Positions 9,423 to 19,100 of a DNA stretch of 64,000 nucleotides are shown piece by piece. Below the pieces are notes generated by a model. That model was not told the origin of the DNA. It ran no database searches and saw nothing but the letters and a program-made list of their open reading frames with translations. How positions within the stretch are numbered: position 1 is the stretch's first letter; every line of letters starts with the position of its first letter. Source of the DNA: Bacteroidota bacterium (GTDB lineage Bacteria > Bacteroidota > Bacteroidia > Bacteroidales > CAIXZF01); the NCBI GenBank assembly GCA_022709385.1, contig JAKLIX010000001.1:372001-436000 (forward strand), written 5' to 3'. A program made the translations under genes and the position numbers.

Positions 9423-12400
9423 TTATGGATTCATTTCGTTTTCGCGAAGATACTGAGCGTAATACTGCTCGAAAAGTGCTTTCGATTGGGTGTGTACGCC
9501 AGCGTCTTCCAGTATCTCGGCCAATTGGGAGATGCGTTGCATCACTCCAAGTGCGATCTGTTTCTCACGCTGGGGTTTCAGGGCTTTATCCCCTTTGAAG
9601 GAGAAATAATACACGAGATCCTGTTTATAAAGGTCCATGAGCCGGTTCAGCACCGCCCTGCCCTCGGCAGCATGGCCGGTCTTATAAAAGACATCGGCGA
9701 AGGGGAGCACGAAAAAGTCGTAGGGGATCACATGGTCGGGTACAATCTGCAGGCATTTCCTTGCCACGGCCAGGGCAGAGTCGTTCCTGCCTTCATCAAG
9801 CAGGGCGGAGGCCAGGCGGGCAAACAGGTTCCTCAGGTTGGAGGACATCCTCACATGATCGTCGCTGTAATAAAGCTTCGGATCCGACATGTCGATGGTG
9901 AATTTGTTCATCAGGTTGTCGTATAGTATCCTGGTGTTGATCCGGCCGGTGTTTCCGTCGTCAGAGGTATTGAGAACAGGCAACAGGCGGTAGGCAAATC
10001 CTTCCAGCTGGAACCAGGGCTGCAGATCCATGTAATTCTCATCACCGATGGTGAGAGCAAAATATACCGGTCTTTCCCAGTTGAAGTTACCGAGCAGATC
10101 AAGCACCATCAGGTGGTTTTTCTGCACAGCCTGCCTGTTAAGCGTCCATTCGATGGTGGATTGTACTTCACCCGCCTGTTCCGGGGCAACTGTCCCGTTG
10201 GCAAGCACCAGTGCGGTATCGACGGGAATCCTGATTTTACGGGTCGGGAAGTATTCCAGCGCACCGTACTGGCTTTGGTACTTGGTATTCGGGTTATCGC
10301 TCGCGGCGAAACGGATCAGATCCCTGAGGTTGTAATAGGCATTGGTATCCACGGCAGCCGGATTGTCGATGAAGTAGACGATGTCGAGGCTTCCCTGCCG
10401 GTATTTCTCCCTGGTGAGGGAAAAAGGAACCGCATCGCTCAGGTAAGCCTTGCGTTTCATCTGGTCGATATACCAATCCGTTTGAAGCAGGCTCAGGTTG
10501 CAGACCCTCACGTCGGTGCGTATTCCTTCCACTTCCTGGGCGTACCACAGCGGGAAGGTGTCGTTGTCGCCGTTGGTGAACAGGATGGCGTCCGGTGCAC
10601 AGGAGTTCAGATAGGCTGAAGCAAGCTGCAGCACGGTATATCTTCCCGAACGGTCGTGGTCGTCCCATCCTTCCTTTGCGAGGATGCCCGGAACGAGGAT
10701 GATGCATACCAGGCTCACGGCTGCGGCGGCGATCTGGGGTTTGATCTTCTGTCCTGCAGCCTTATGCAGCCAGGATACCAGGGCTGAAACACCCAGTCCG
10801 GTCCAGATGGCAAAAGCATAAAAGGAAGCGGCATAGGAATAATCCCTTTCCCTCGGCTGCGGCGCGTACTGGTTGAGGTAGAGCACAATGGCAATGCCTG
10901 TCATGAAGAAAAGCAGGCTCACCACCAGGGCATCCCGGTAGTTTCTTTTGAAATGATAGATCAATCCCGCCAGGCCCAGCAGCAGGGGAAGGAAATAAAA
11001 ACGGTTCCTCGCCTTGTTATGCGCGTTTTCAGGCAGTCCGGACTGGGGTCCCAGCCTCGCCTCATCTATGAAGGGGATGCCGCTGATCCAGTTCCCGTTT
11101 ACGATGTCACCCCTTTTGGATTCCGTATACCCCATGCCCTGCCTGTCGTTCTGCCGTCCCGCGAAATTCCACATGAAGTAACGCCAGTACATGAAATTCA
11201 GCTGGTAGCGGAAGAAATACCGGAGATTCTCGCCAAAGGTCGGTTTCATGATGGTTTCCGTTCCTCCTTCCGGACTGTTGACCGTCACCGCTTCACCCTT
11301 GATGTCTGCCCAGTTTTTATAGGCTGTTTCATGTTCCGCCTGGGTCGACGACCACATGCGGGGGAACAGGGTCGTAAAACGATCGTCGAATTCGGGGATG
11401 ACACCTTCCCTGGAATCGGTGATCACGTACCTGCCGCTTTTGCTATCCCTGGTATAGACCGGATTCCCGTCCTTGCGTCCCGTAACAGGTGCATTGTAAT
11501 AATTCCCGTGCAGTAACGGCCAGTCACCGTATTGTTCCCGGTTCAGGTAAGCGAGCAGGTTGATGGCATTGTCGGGGTTGTTTTCATCGATGGGGGTGTC
11601 GGCATTGGAACGGATCACCAGCATCAGGAATGAGGAATAGCCGATCAGGATAAAAGTGAATGCAAGCAGGAGCGTGTTTACCACCACTTTTTGTTTCCGG
11701 CGGGTATAATACAATCCCCAGCTCAGGCCGCCGATCAGCAGCAGCAGGTAGATCACCGTGCCTGTATTGAAAGGAAGCCCGGCGACATTGATGAAGAACA
11801 GCTCGAACCATCCTGCCAGTTTCACCACCCAGGGGATGATGCCGTTCATGACAAGACCAAGGATCACCAGGGAGAGGAAACCAACCAGGAGCATGTTTTT
11901 CCAGCTGTGCTTTTTGTATGTCTTGAAGAAGAAAATAAACGCCATGGCCGGGATGGTCAGCAGGTTGAGCAGGTGAACCCCGATCGACAGCCCGGTAAGA
12001 TACGCGATCAGCAGCAGCCAGCGGGTGGCTTTCCTCCCGGGTTCCGAGGCTTCCCATTTGAGCATAGCCCAGAACACCACCGCCGTAAAGAGGGAAGACA
12101 TGGCATAGACCTCCCCTTCCACGGCCGAAAACCAGAAAGAGTCAGTGAAGGTAAAGGCCAGCGCTCCTGTGAGGGCGCTGCCGAAAATAACCAGCTGCCT
12201 GTCATTGGTCAGGCTGCCCTCTTTTGCCGTGAGCTTTCCCGCCAGCATGGTGATCGTCCAGAAAAGAAACATGATGGTGAAACCGCTGGAAACGGCCGAC
12301 ATCACATTGACCATCTGTGCGACCAGGGCATTGTCGCCCAGCGCCATCAGGGAGAAAAACCTTCCCGTCATCTGGAAGAGGGGCGCACCGGGCGGATGGC

Positions 12401-12557
12401 CCACCAGCAGCTTGAAGGCGGTGGCGATGTATTCGCCGCAATCCCAGAAACTGACAGTGGGTTCGGAGGTGATGATATACACGGCGGAGGCAAACAGGCC
12501 AACCACCCAGCCCAGGATATTGTTGATTTTCCGGTAGGTTTTGCCTGGATCTGTCAT
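9423..12557 (-). CDS. DUF2723 / GT117 membrane glycosyltransferase, copy 2
   Basis: The protein (1044 residues from ATG at 12557) belongs to the DUF2723 family, now placed with protein O-mannosyltransferase-like GT-C enzymes. About a dozen membrane segments fill the N-terminal half. The hallmark WDCGEYIATAFKLLVGHPPG lies in the first extracytoplasmic loop, with acidic residues expected at the active site. The soluble C-terminal half includes FTNGDNDTFPLWYAQEVEGI. A longer in-frame start at 12599 would overlap the upstream gene by 26 bp, and I prefer MTDPGK at 12557. It is paralogous to the gene immediately upstream. Confidence 0.88.
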   Translation of the reverse strand: MTDPGKTYRKINNILGWVVGLFASAVYIITSEPTVSFWDCGEYIATAFKLLVGHPPGAPLFQMTGRFFSLMALGDNALVAQMVNVMSAVSSGFTIMFLFWTITMLAGKLTAKEGSLTNDRQLVIFGSALTGALAFTFTDSFWFSAVEGEVYAMSSLFTAVVFWAMLKWEASEPGRKATRWLLLIAYLTGLSIGVHLLNLLTIPAMAFIFFFKTYKKHSWKNMLLVGFLSLVILGLVMNGIIPWVVKLAGWFELFFINVAGLPFNTGTVIYLLLLIGGLSWGLYYTRRKQKVVVNTLLLAFTFILIGYSSFLMLVIRSNADTPIDENNPDNAINLLAYLNREQYGDWPLLHGNYYNAPVTGRKDGNPVYTRDSKSGRYVITDSREGVIPEFDDRFTTLFPRMWSSTQAEHETAYKNWADIKGEAVTVNSPEGGTETIMKPTFGENLRYFFRYQLNFMYWRYFMWNFAGRQNDRQGMGYTESKRGDIVNGNWISGIPFIDEARLGPQSGLPENAHNKARNRFYFLPLLLGLAGLIYHFKRNYRDALVVSLLFFMTGIAIVLYLNQYAPQPRERDYSYAASFYAFAIWTGLGVSALVSWLHKAAGQKIKPQIAAAAVSLVCIILVPGILAKEGWDDHDRSGRYTVLQLASAYLNSCAPDAILFTNGDNDTFPLWYAQEVEGIRTDVRVCNLSLLQTDWYIDQMKRKAYLSDAVPFSLTREKYRQGSLDIVYFIDNPAAVDTNAYYNLRDLIRFAASDNPNTKYQSQYGALEYFPTRKIRIPVDTALVLANGTVAPEQAGEVQSTIEWTLNRQAVQKNHLMVLDLLGNFNWERPVYFALTIGDENYMDLQPWFQLEGFAYRLLPVLNTSDDGNTGRINTRILYDNLMNKFTIDMSDPKLYYSDDHVRMSSNLRNLFARLASALLDEGRNDSALAVARKCLQIVPDHVIPYDFFVLPFADVFYKTGHAAEGRAVLNRLMDLYKQDLVYYFSFKGDKALKPQREKQIALGVMQRISQLAEILEDAGVHTQSKALFEQYYAQYLRENEMNP

Positions 12558-12573
12558 AAGCGTCTTCTTAGGT

Positions 12574-15500
12574 TTAACTTCCGCTGCTCTTGGTGGCAAG
12601 GAAAGTCTCTATTTTTTTGGCCTGGGACTCCTTTTCGTTTTCCCTGGCAATCTGCGCAAGCCTTCTCAAAACCATGATCTCCGTCTGTCTTGTCTTGTCA
12701 AAGTATTTGGCGAATTTGGGCTGTTGCCGGTCATAATACTTCACGTTTTCCGTCATCATATCCGACAGGGTCTCGAGCAGTTTTGTGCCCTTGTCTGCGG
12801 CTCCTGCCGTGAAATACACCTCCACGAACGGCAACATGTAATAGTCGTAATGGATCTTTTCATTCGGGAAGACCTCCTGCACCCGGTCGGCCACCATCAC
12901 GGCACTGTCTTTCTTGTTTTCGACCAGCAGCCGCTGTGCCAGCCTGAGGAAGGCGTTCTTCGGAATCATCGAGTTGCGGTAACTTTCCCTGTCAACGGTA
13001 ACCCTCGGGTCGGCAAGATTCCCCCACTTGCAGCGGTTCATCATGATATCGAAAGACGGATCGGAAGAAGAGATTCCTCCCATCCCCTGGATCTGGTCGC
13101 CCACCACCACCGGGATAAACTTGTACACAAAACCTGTCAGGTGGCAGTATTGGTTGATGTCCATGAAATCTTCCACCGTGGAAGGATTGGCGAAGTAAAG
13201 GGGTCGGGTCCAGTTGCTGCTGGCAAGGAAATCAAGGAGCATCAGCTCGTTCTTGAAGAGGTAACTCTTCTGCATGGTCCACTCGATGACTGGGACAATC
13301 CGGTCTGCCATCTCCGGCGGGACGATCCCGTATTTCACCGCATTGGCCGAATCCACTTTCAGCCGGAAGTTTTTGGTGGGCGTATAGCTGATCTTACGTC
13401 CGGTTTGCAGGGCCAGCTTGGTTTGTTCATCGTCGCTGTTGATGAAATCGATTACCTGCTTCAGATCTACATAACCCGGTATTTCCCTGTCATAGAACGG
13501 GATATAATCGTTTACCCCCTTGTCATATTTGGCTGGCGGCAGGGTAAAAGGCATGGGTTCGGCGTCATAGATCTTGCGTCCGAGCTGGTGGATATACCAC
13601 TCACCCGAAGCGAGCATAAAGTTCACCACCCGGATGTCGGTGCGGATACCCTCCACCTCCTGGGCGTACCAGAGCGGGAAGGTGTCGTTATCGCCGTTGG
13701 TGATCAGGATGGCATTGGGAGCGCAGGAATTCAGGTAGTTGGCAGCAAAGTCGCGGCAGGCATACTTATGTGCGCGGGTATGGTCATCCCAGCCCTGCTG
13801 ACCCATGATTCCCGGCACCAGGATCAGGCAAAGCAGGGTCACTCCGATGGCCACAAAGCGGCTGTCGGCTTTCTTCAGGTATTTGCCGATCCTGTCCACA
13901 ATCGCCAGCACCCCCAGTCCGATCCAGATCGAAAAGGCCAGGAAGGAACCTGCGTAGGAATAGTCCCGTTCACGCGGCTGGTAGGGCGTCTGGTTGAGAT
14001 ACACCACGATGGCGATCCCGGTCATCACGAACAGCAGCGCCACCACCACACTGTCCCTCGCATGGCGGTTAATGTGGAAAAGCAGCCCGATGATCCCGAG
14101 AATCAGCGGAAGGAAGTAGAATTTGTTGTGAGCCGGATTCTTCATCGACAGGGGAAGGTCGTGCTGGGTTCCCAGCCTGGCATTGTCGATGAAAGGAATG
14201 CCGCTGATCCAGTTGCCGTTCTCAATGCCTCCGTGCCCTTCCACGTCGTTCTGCCGTCCAACGAAATTCCACATAAAATAGCGGAAATACATATGGCCGA
14301 GCTGGTAGGAGAAAAAGTACTTCAGATTCTGGCTGAAACTCGGTTTATAGCGGGTTTCGCTTTCCCCGTTCTCCTTGGTGATGGTGATGGGTGTTCCGCC
14401 ATCCCCTCCCCACTGCTTGTAGGCGCTGATATGGCTGCTTTTCTGGTTGCTCCACATCCTCGGGAATACGGTGGTGAAGCGGGGGTCGTAAACCGGGACA
14501 GTTTGTTTGCGGTCGTCGATCACGATGTATTTACCGCTTTTCACATCCCTGGCATAGACGGGGGAACCGTCTTCGTATGAAACGATGGGTGCATTGTGGT
14601 ACTGCCCGTGCCAGAGGGGCCAGGTGCCGTACTGTTCGCGGTTCAGGTAAGAAAGCAGGCTGATGGCGTCCTCGGGGTCGTTTTCGTCGATGGGAGTGTC
14701 GGCATTGGAGCGTATCACCAGCATAAAGAAGGAGGAATATCCGATCAGGATGAAGGTAAAGATCAGGATGATGGTGTTGGCCAGCAGTTTCTGTTTCCGG
14801 CGGGTGTAATGCAATCCCCATACGATCAGACCGGTAAGCAGGATAAAATAGATGACCGTTCCGGAGTTGAAGGGCAATCCTACTGTATTGATGAAGAAGA
14901 GCTCGAACCAGGCGGAAAGCTTGACGATGACAGGGATGATCACGTACATGACAAAAGCCAGGATAAAGACCGAGAGAGTCGCGGTAAGGATCACACCTTT
15001 GCGGCTGGGATTGTATTTCCTGAAATAATAGACAAAGGCGATGGCCGGGATGGCGAGCAAGTTGAGCAGGTGGACGCCGATGGACAGGCCCACCATGAAA
15101 GCGATGAAGATGATCCAGCGGTACGATCCCTTTTCGTCGGCCACCACGTCCCATTTGAGGATGGCCCAGAATACCAGGGCGGTGAAGAAGCCCGACATGG
15201 CATAGACCTCTCCTTCCACGGCCGAGAACCAGAAAGAATCCGAAAAGGTGAAGGCCAGCGCTCCCACCAGGCCGCTTCCCATCACGGCCCAGAGCTTGCC
15301 GGTGTTCAATTCACCCGAACGGGCCACGATTTTACGTCCCAGCATGGTGATGCTCCAGAAAAGAAACAGGACGGTGAAGGCGCTCGACAGGGCCGACATC
15401 CAGTTCACCATCATGGCCACACGGCTGAGGTCTCCGAAAGCCATCAGGCTGAAAAAACGGCCCAGCATCTGGAATGTAGGCGCTCCGGGCGGATGACCCA

Positions 15501-15648
15501 CCTGCAGCTTGTAACTGGTGGCGATGTATTCTCCGCAATCCCACCAGGATGTAGTGGGCTCCATGGTAAGGGTGTAAACCAGGGCCGCCACCAGAAAGAC
15601 CAGCCAACCCAAAACGTTGTTTACCAGCTTGAAATTCTTCATCAGCAT
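12574..15648 (-). CDS. DUF2723 / GT117 membrane glycosyltransferase, copy 1
   Basis: This 1024-residue paralogue of the next gene has the same architecture. A first membrane helix is followed by WDCGEYIATSYKLQVGHPPG, then multiple helices, and a soluble C-terminal region with ITNGDNDTFPLWYAQEVEGI. DUF2723 proteins are thought to transfer sugars from lipid carriers to secreted proteins (family knowledge). No acceptor is known here. ATG at 15648 or 15642 are both possible. It heads the four-gene minus-strand operon. The intergenic side towards the CRISPR locus shows no clean -7 element for it. Confidence 0.88.
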   Translation of the reverse strand: MLMKNFKLVNNVLGWLVFLVAALVYTLTMEPTTSWWDCGEYIATSYKLQVGHPPGAPTFQMLGRFFSLMAFGDLSRVAMMVNWMSALSSAFTVLFLFWSITMLGRKIVARSGELNTGKLWAVMGSGLVGALAFTFSDSFWFSAVEGEVYAMSGFFTALVFWAILKWDVVADEKGSYRWIIFIAFMVGLSIGVHLLNLLAIPAIAFVYYFRKYNPSRKGVILTATLSVFILAFVMYVIIPVIVKLSAWFELFFINTVGLPFNSGTVIYFILLTGLIVWGLHYTRRKQKLLANTIILIFTFILIGYSSFFMLVIRSNADTPIDENDPEDAISLLSYLNREQYGTWPLWHGQYHNAPIVSYEDGSPVYARDVKSGKYIVIDDRKQTVPVYDPRFTTVFPRMWSNQKSSHISAYKQWGGDGGTPITITKENGESETRYKPSFSQNLKYFFSYQLGHMYFRYFMWNFVGRQNDVEGHGGIENGNWISGIPFIDNARLGTQHDLPLSMKNPAHNKFYFLPLILGIIGLLFHINRHARDSVVVALLFVMTGIAIVVYLNQTPYQPRERDYSYAGSFLAFSIWIGLGVLAIVDRIGKYLKKADSRFVAIGVTLLCLILVPGIMGQQGWDDHTRAHKYACRDFAANYLNSCAPNAILITNGDNDTFPLWYAQEVEGIRTDIRVVNFMLASGEWYIHQLGRKIYDAEPMPFTLPPAKYDKGVNDYIPFYDREIPGYVDLKQVIDFINSDDEQTKLALQTGRKISYTPTKNFRLKVDSANAVKYGIVPPEMADRIVPVIEWTMQKSYLFKNELMLLDFLASSNWTRPLYFANPSTVEDFMDINQYCHLTGFVYKFIPVVVGDQIQGMGGISSSDPSFDIMMNRCKWGNLADPRVTVDRESYRNSMIPKNAFLRLAQRLLVENKKDSAVMVADRVQEVFPNEKIHYDYYMLPFVEVYFTAGAADKGTKLLETLSDMMTENVKYYDRQQPKFAKYFDKTRQTEIMVLRRLAQIARENEKESQAKKIETFLATKSSGS

Positions 15649-16004
15649 TGAAATATTTGAAAGGGCGAAATTAGAAAAATTCCGGTATCATCCACATGTT
15701 TTTGTGCTTATACCTGACAGGTTTGCAAATGCAAAGCCTTTTGATTGCGTATTGCCGTATATCGTTCCGGGCCGATTCCTTGCTAACCTGTTCCGGGGCA
15801 GGAAATATCCAGGTGTTGCGTATCAGCTTGAAGGTGTTTTGTTTAGGGTTGATGGTTGTATATCGTCTTTATTATGAATGGGTTAGCAGATAAAGGGGAT
15901 ATGTTTTGGGAAATATGATGTATGTTTTGTTATTTTTACGGGAAATAACATAAAGGTTAAACAAATCCGGAAAGAAACCATGATCAAAGGCTTGGCTGGG
16001 CGGG
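15649..16004. other. Intergenic stretch between DUF2723 operon and tracrRNA
   Basis: I see no convincing gene in these 356 bp. Two plus-strand TATGTTTTG sequences, about 20 bp apart around 15899-15929, resemble the -7 consensus with one extra base and may contribute to cas9 transcription. The tract becomes strongly AT-rich towards the CRISPR side. Confidence 0.4.
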
Positions 16005-16032
16005 AAAAAAAAGCTCCCACCGAAGCGGGAGC
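16005..16032 (-). terminator. tracrRNA terminator hairpin with UUCG tetraloop
   Basis: On the minus strand, GCTCCCGC, a TTCG loop and GTGGGAGC form an 8-bp stem with one G-U pair, followed by eight T residues (A run at 16005-16012 on the plus strand). It combines a stable cUUCGg tetraloop with a U run, an efficient intrinsic terminator form, and defines the 3' end of the tracrRNA. Confidence 0.88.
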
Positions 16033-16097
16033 ATAGGATAGAATCCTTCGGCATATAGCCTTGTTGTGATAAGATAGAATTGGAATTAAATCTTAAC
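16005..16097 (-). ncRNA. tracrRNA of the type II-C CRISPR system
   Basis: The plus-strand sequence at 16063-16097 is a degenerate copy of the CRISPR repeat. It shares the first eight bases GTTGTGAT, then GAT, then nine bases AATTGGAAT, with small gaps between. Read on the minus strand this is the anti-repeat, and it pairs with the 5' half of each plus-strand repeat. The RNA then continues with GGCUAUAUGCC (short nexus-type hairpin), AGGAUUCUAUCCU (second hairpin) and the UUCG terminator. The start near 16097 is set by a -7 element at 16102-16109, giving about 93 nt. It directs RNase III processing of crRNA and loads Cas9 (family knowledge). Confidence 0.88.
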
Positions 16098-16101
16098 GAT
16101 G

Positions 16102-16133
16102 CAAATATACATAACAGAAATTCAAATAGCAAG
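16102..16133 (-). promoter_or_regulatory. tracrRNA promoter
   Basis: On the minus strand TATATTTG (16109 down to 16102) matches TAnnTTTG exactly. A weak CTTG at 16133-16130 sits about 20 bp upstream as a possible -33 element. The implied start point falls at the first base of the anti-repeat. The promoter overlaps the cas9 ribosome-binding region, since cas9 starts at 16137. Confidence 0.65.
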
Positions 16134-16136
16134 GAA

Positions 16137-19100
16137 ATGACAAAGATTTTGGGATTAGATTTGGGAACAAACAGCATTGGCTGGGCTGTTGTTGATAAAG
16201 AGGGTCAAAGCATTATCGATTGCGGTGTCAGGATATTTCCCGAAGGACTGGTGAAAGATACCATTGGTCAGGGTGATAAGGAAGTGTCAAACAATGCGGC
16301 ACGCAGGGAGCACCGGCAGGCAAGACGGCAACATTACAGAAAACGCCTGAGGAAGGTGAAGCTATTACAGGTCCTGATAGACCTTCAAATGTGTCCGCTG
16401 ACAATTGAAGAACTTAAAGTATGGAAAAACTGGAATTCGAAGATGAAATCAGAAGGATTTAAGTTTCCTGACTCACAACCGTTCCGTGATTGGCTTAAGA
16501 TGAATCCATATGAGCTGAGAACCAGGGCAGTGAATGGATTAATTACAAGAATGGAACTGGGAAGGATTTTTTTCCATTTCATACAACGCAGGGGATTTCT
16601 GAGCTCACGGAAGGGAAGTGATGATGGGGCTATTTATAAAGGTAAGGATAAGATGACCGGAATTACAGCTACTCAGAAACTTGTTGGAAATGAAACACTT
16701 GGTGTGGTTTTGAATAAAATGATGCAGGTTCCTGGCAAATCATATGAAAGAAAGTTGGATCAAGAGGGAAAAGAGATAAGGATCAGATCAAGGTATACGC
16801 TTAGAGAAATGTATATCAGGGAGTTTGAAGAAATATGGAACCGGCAGGCTTCATCCCTGGGTTTGCACAACAGTGAAATTGTGGTTTTTAAAAAGAGGTA
16901 TTTTGAAGGATTGGCTGAATCGGGGCAGAATAAAAAACGTTACCGGAAGCTGTTAGATAAATATGGTAGGGATAATGTTACGGTCAGGAAAGGCTTTTTT
17001 GAGGTTAGAACTTTTTTATCGCTGAAGGAATATTTTGCCGGGAATATTATAATTACTTCCTCAGATATCAGATTTAACAGCAGCGAGAGTTTGCTTTTCT
17101 GGCAAAGGCCCCTTCGATCACAGAAAGGACTGCTGGCCAAATGTTCTTTTGAAGGGCGTAAGTTCTATGATCAATATCACGGGAAATGGATACAGACCGG
17201 TCCGACTCCTTGTCCCTTATCACACCCTGATTATGAACTTTATCGTGCATATCAGTTTATTAATAATATCAGGTACGGAAAAAGCGGGCTGACGCTTAAT
17301 GAAAGTTATCGTCTTCAGGTTTTGAAACTGATCAATGAGAATGATAAAAACTTCGATTTTGAGAAAATCCCGAAAACATTAAAACTGACTTACGAACAGT
17401 TCAATTATGACAGCAGCCACAAAGTACCAGGCAATATCACCCATAAACGACTGATGCAGTTTTTTTCAGAGGAGCTGTGGCAAAGGAGACGAGAAGAAAT
17501 TTGGCATGACTTCTATTTTTACCAGGATAAGGATTTGTTGACAGAAAAACTCATGAAGTCATACGGGCTTGAGGAATCAAAGGCCAGAAAAGCATCTGAA
17601 GTCAAACTAACCGAAGGGTATGGAAGCGTTTCACTGAAAGCTGTCAGAAATATCCTCCCCTTTCTTAAGCAGGGATATGTTTTCTCGACTGCTGTGATAC
17701 TGGGAGGAGTTAAAAATGCATTTGGCAGCAGGTGGGAGTATTTTCACAATTCACATGATGAAATTATTAAGAAAACTGTTTATTTAATTGAAAAAGAAGA
17801 GCATAAGGAATATGAACTGATAAAAAAAATAAAAGAGATGCTTGGGAATCCGGATAATCAGTACGGGTTTACACAGGACGATAAGGCATTTAGAAAATTG
17901 TATCACCACTCCCAGGATATTGAAAAGAAGGTGTTAAACACAAAAATCTCTGACCTTGAAAATCTTAGAAATCCAATCGTACAGAAAGGATTATTTGAGA
18001 TGAGGCGATTGGTGAACGCCCTGCTCGAAAAGTACAGGGGTGATGATGCTTTTGGTAAGGATTTCAGGTTTGACAGAATACAGGTTGAACTTGCCCGGGA
18101 CCTGAAAAGTTCGAAAAGTATTCGCCAGGATATGCTTTTTAAGATCATGAAAAATGAAAAGGAGAATGATGAAGCAAGAGAAAAAGTCATAGAATTCGGC
18201 CTGAAACCCAGCAGGGAAAATATTACTAAGTACCGCTTATTCAGGGAGATTGAAGCAAGACATGGTACTGCGGTATGCCCGTACACCTTACGTACGATCA
18301 GCGTGAAAGATTTGCTGGGACGCGATAACCTTTTTCAAATAGAACACATCATACCATATTCCATATCGCTTGATGATGGGTTTGCGAACAAAACACTCTG
18401 CGAATCGAACTTTAACAGAGAGAAAGGGGAGAAGACCCCTTATGAGTTTTATCTTGTAAACAATGATCCAAAACTCTGGAAAGCTAATTCATGGGAGGAA
18501 ATTGAACAACGCACCTTTGCAATTTTGCCGTATAATAAGGCAAGAAGATTCAATGCACGGAAGAAGTTTGCATCAGAAGGTTTTATAGAAAGACAACTGA
18601 ATGATACCCGCTATATATCAAAGAAAGCCACTGAGATACTCTCAGAAATCTGCGACGATGTTCGTGTTTTGCCGGGTCAGTTGACAGCAGAGTTAAGAAG
18701 ACTTTGGGGTTTGAACAACGTGGTGCAGGAGATTACGCCACTGAACCTGGAAGGAATCCGGGTGTATGCAAATGAAAGTGTGCCCCATTATGTCATTCTC
18801 GATGAAAATCAAAAACCGGTGAGTGCGCATGCTATGATAAATTTGAGACCTGATACCATCGCGGACCAAATACTCCTGGCCGGAAAGGTGAATGATAAAG
18901 GTGAATTTGAAGCCGGGAGTTCATGGAAAAATCTTGGTTTTCACTGCAGGGTCGATCATCTTTCACCCGGCCGTTATTGGGCAAAGATCAGGGTCGCAGA
19001 ACCGCTTGAATTTAATAGAGTATTTACGGTAAAACCAGACCAGGGTCCAGATGAAATCATTTACAAAGGGAAAGTCGAAAGGGGCATTTTTGTTCATGAT

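Noticed and set aside
11691..15651. Long plus-strand open frames, up to 679 codons, opposite the DUF2723 genes
   Set aside because: They are antisense shadows of GC-rich genes with low-complexity His/Gln/Arg-rich translation. The minus-strand genes carry clear family motifs.
16063..16097. Degenerate CRISPR repeat as a remnant array
   Set aside because: It is followed on the minus strand by hairpins and a terminator as in tracrRNA, has no second repeat, and pairs with the array repeat.
16080..16136. Earlier in-frame start for cas9
   Set aside because: It would translate the anti-repeat and overlap the tracrRNA promoter. The Cas9 N-terminus MTKILGLDLGTN starts at 16137.
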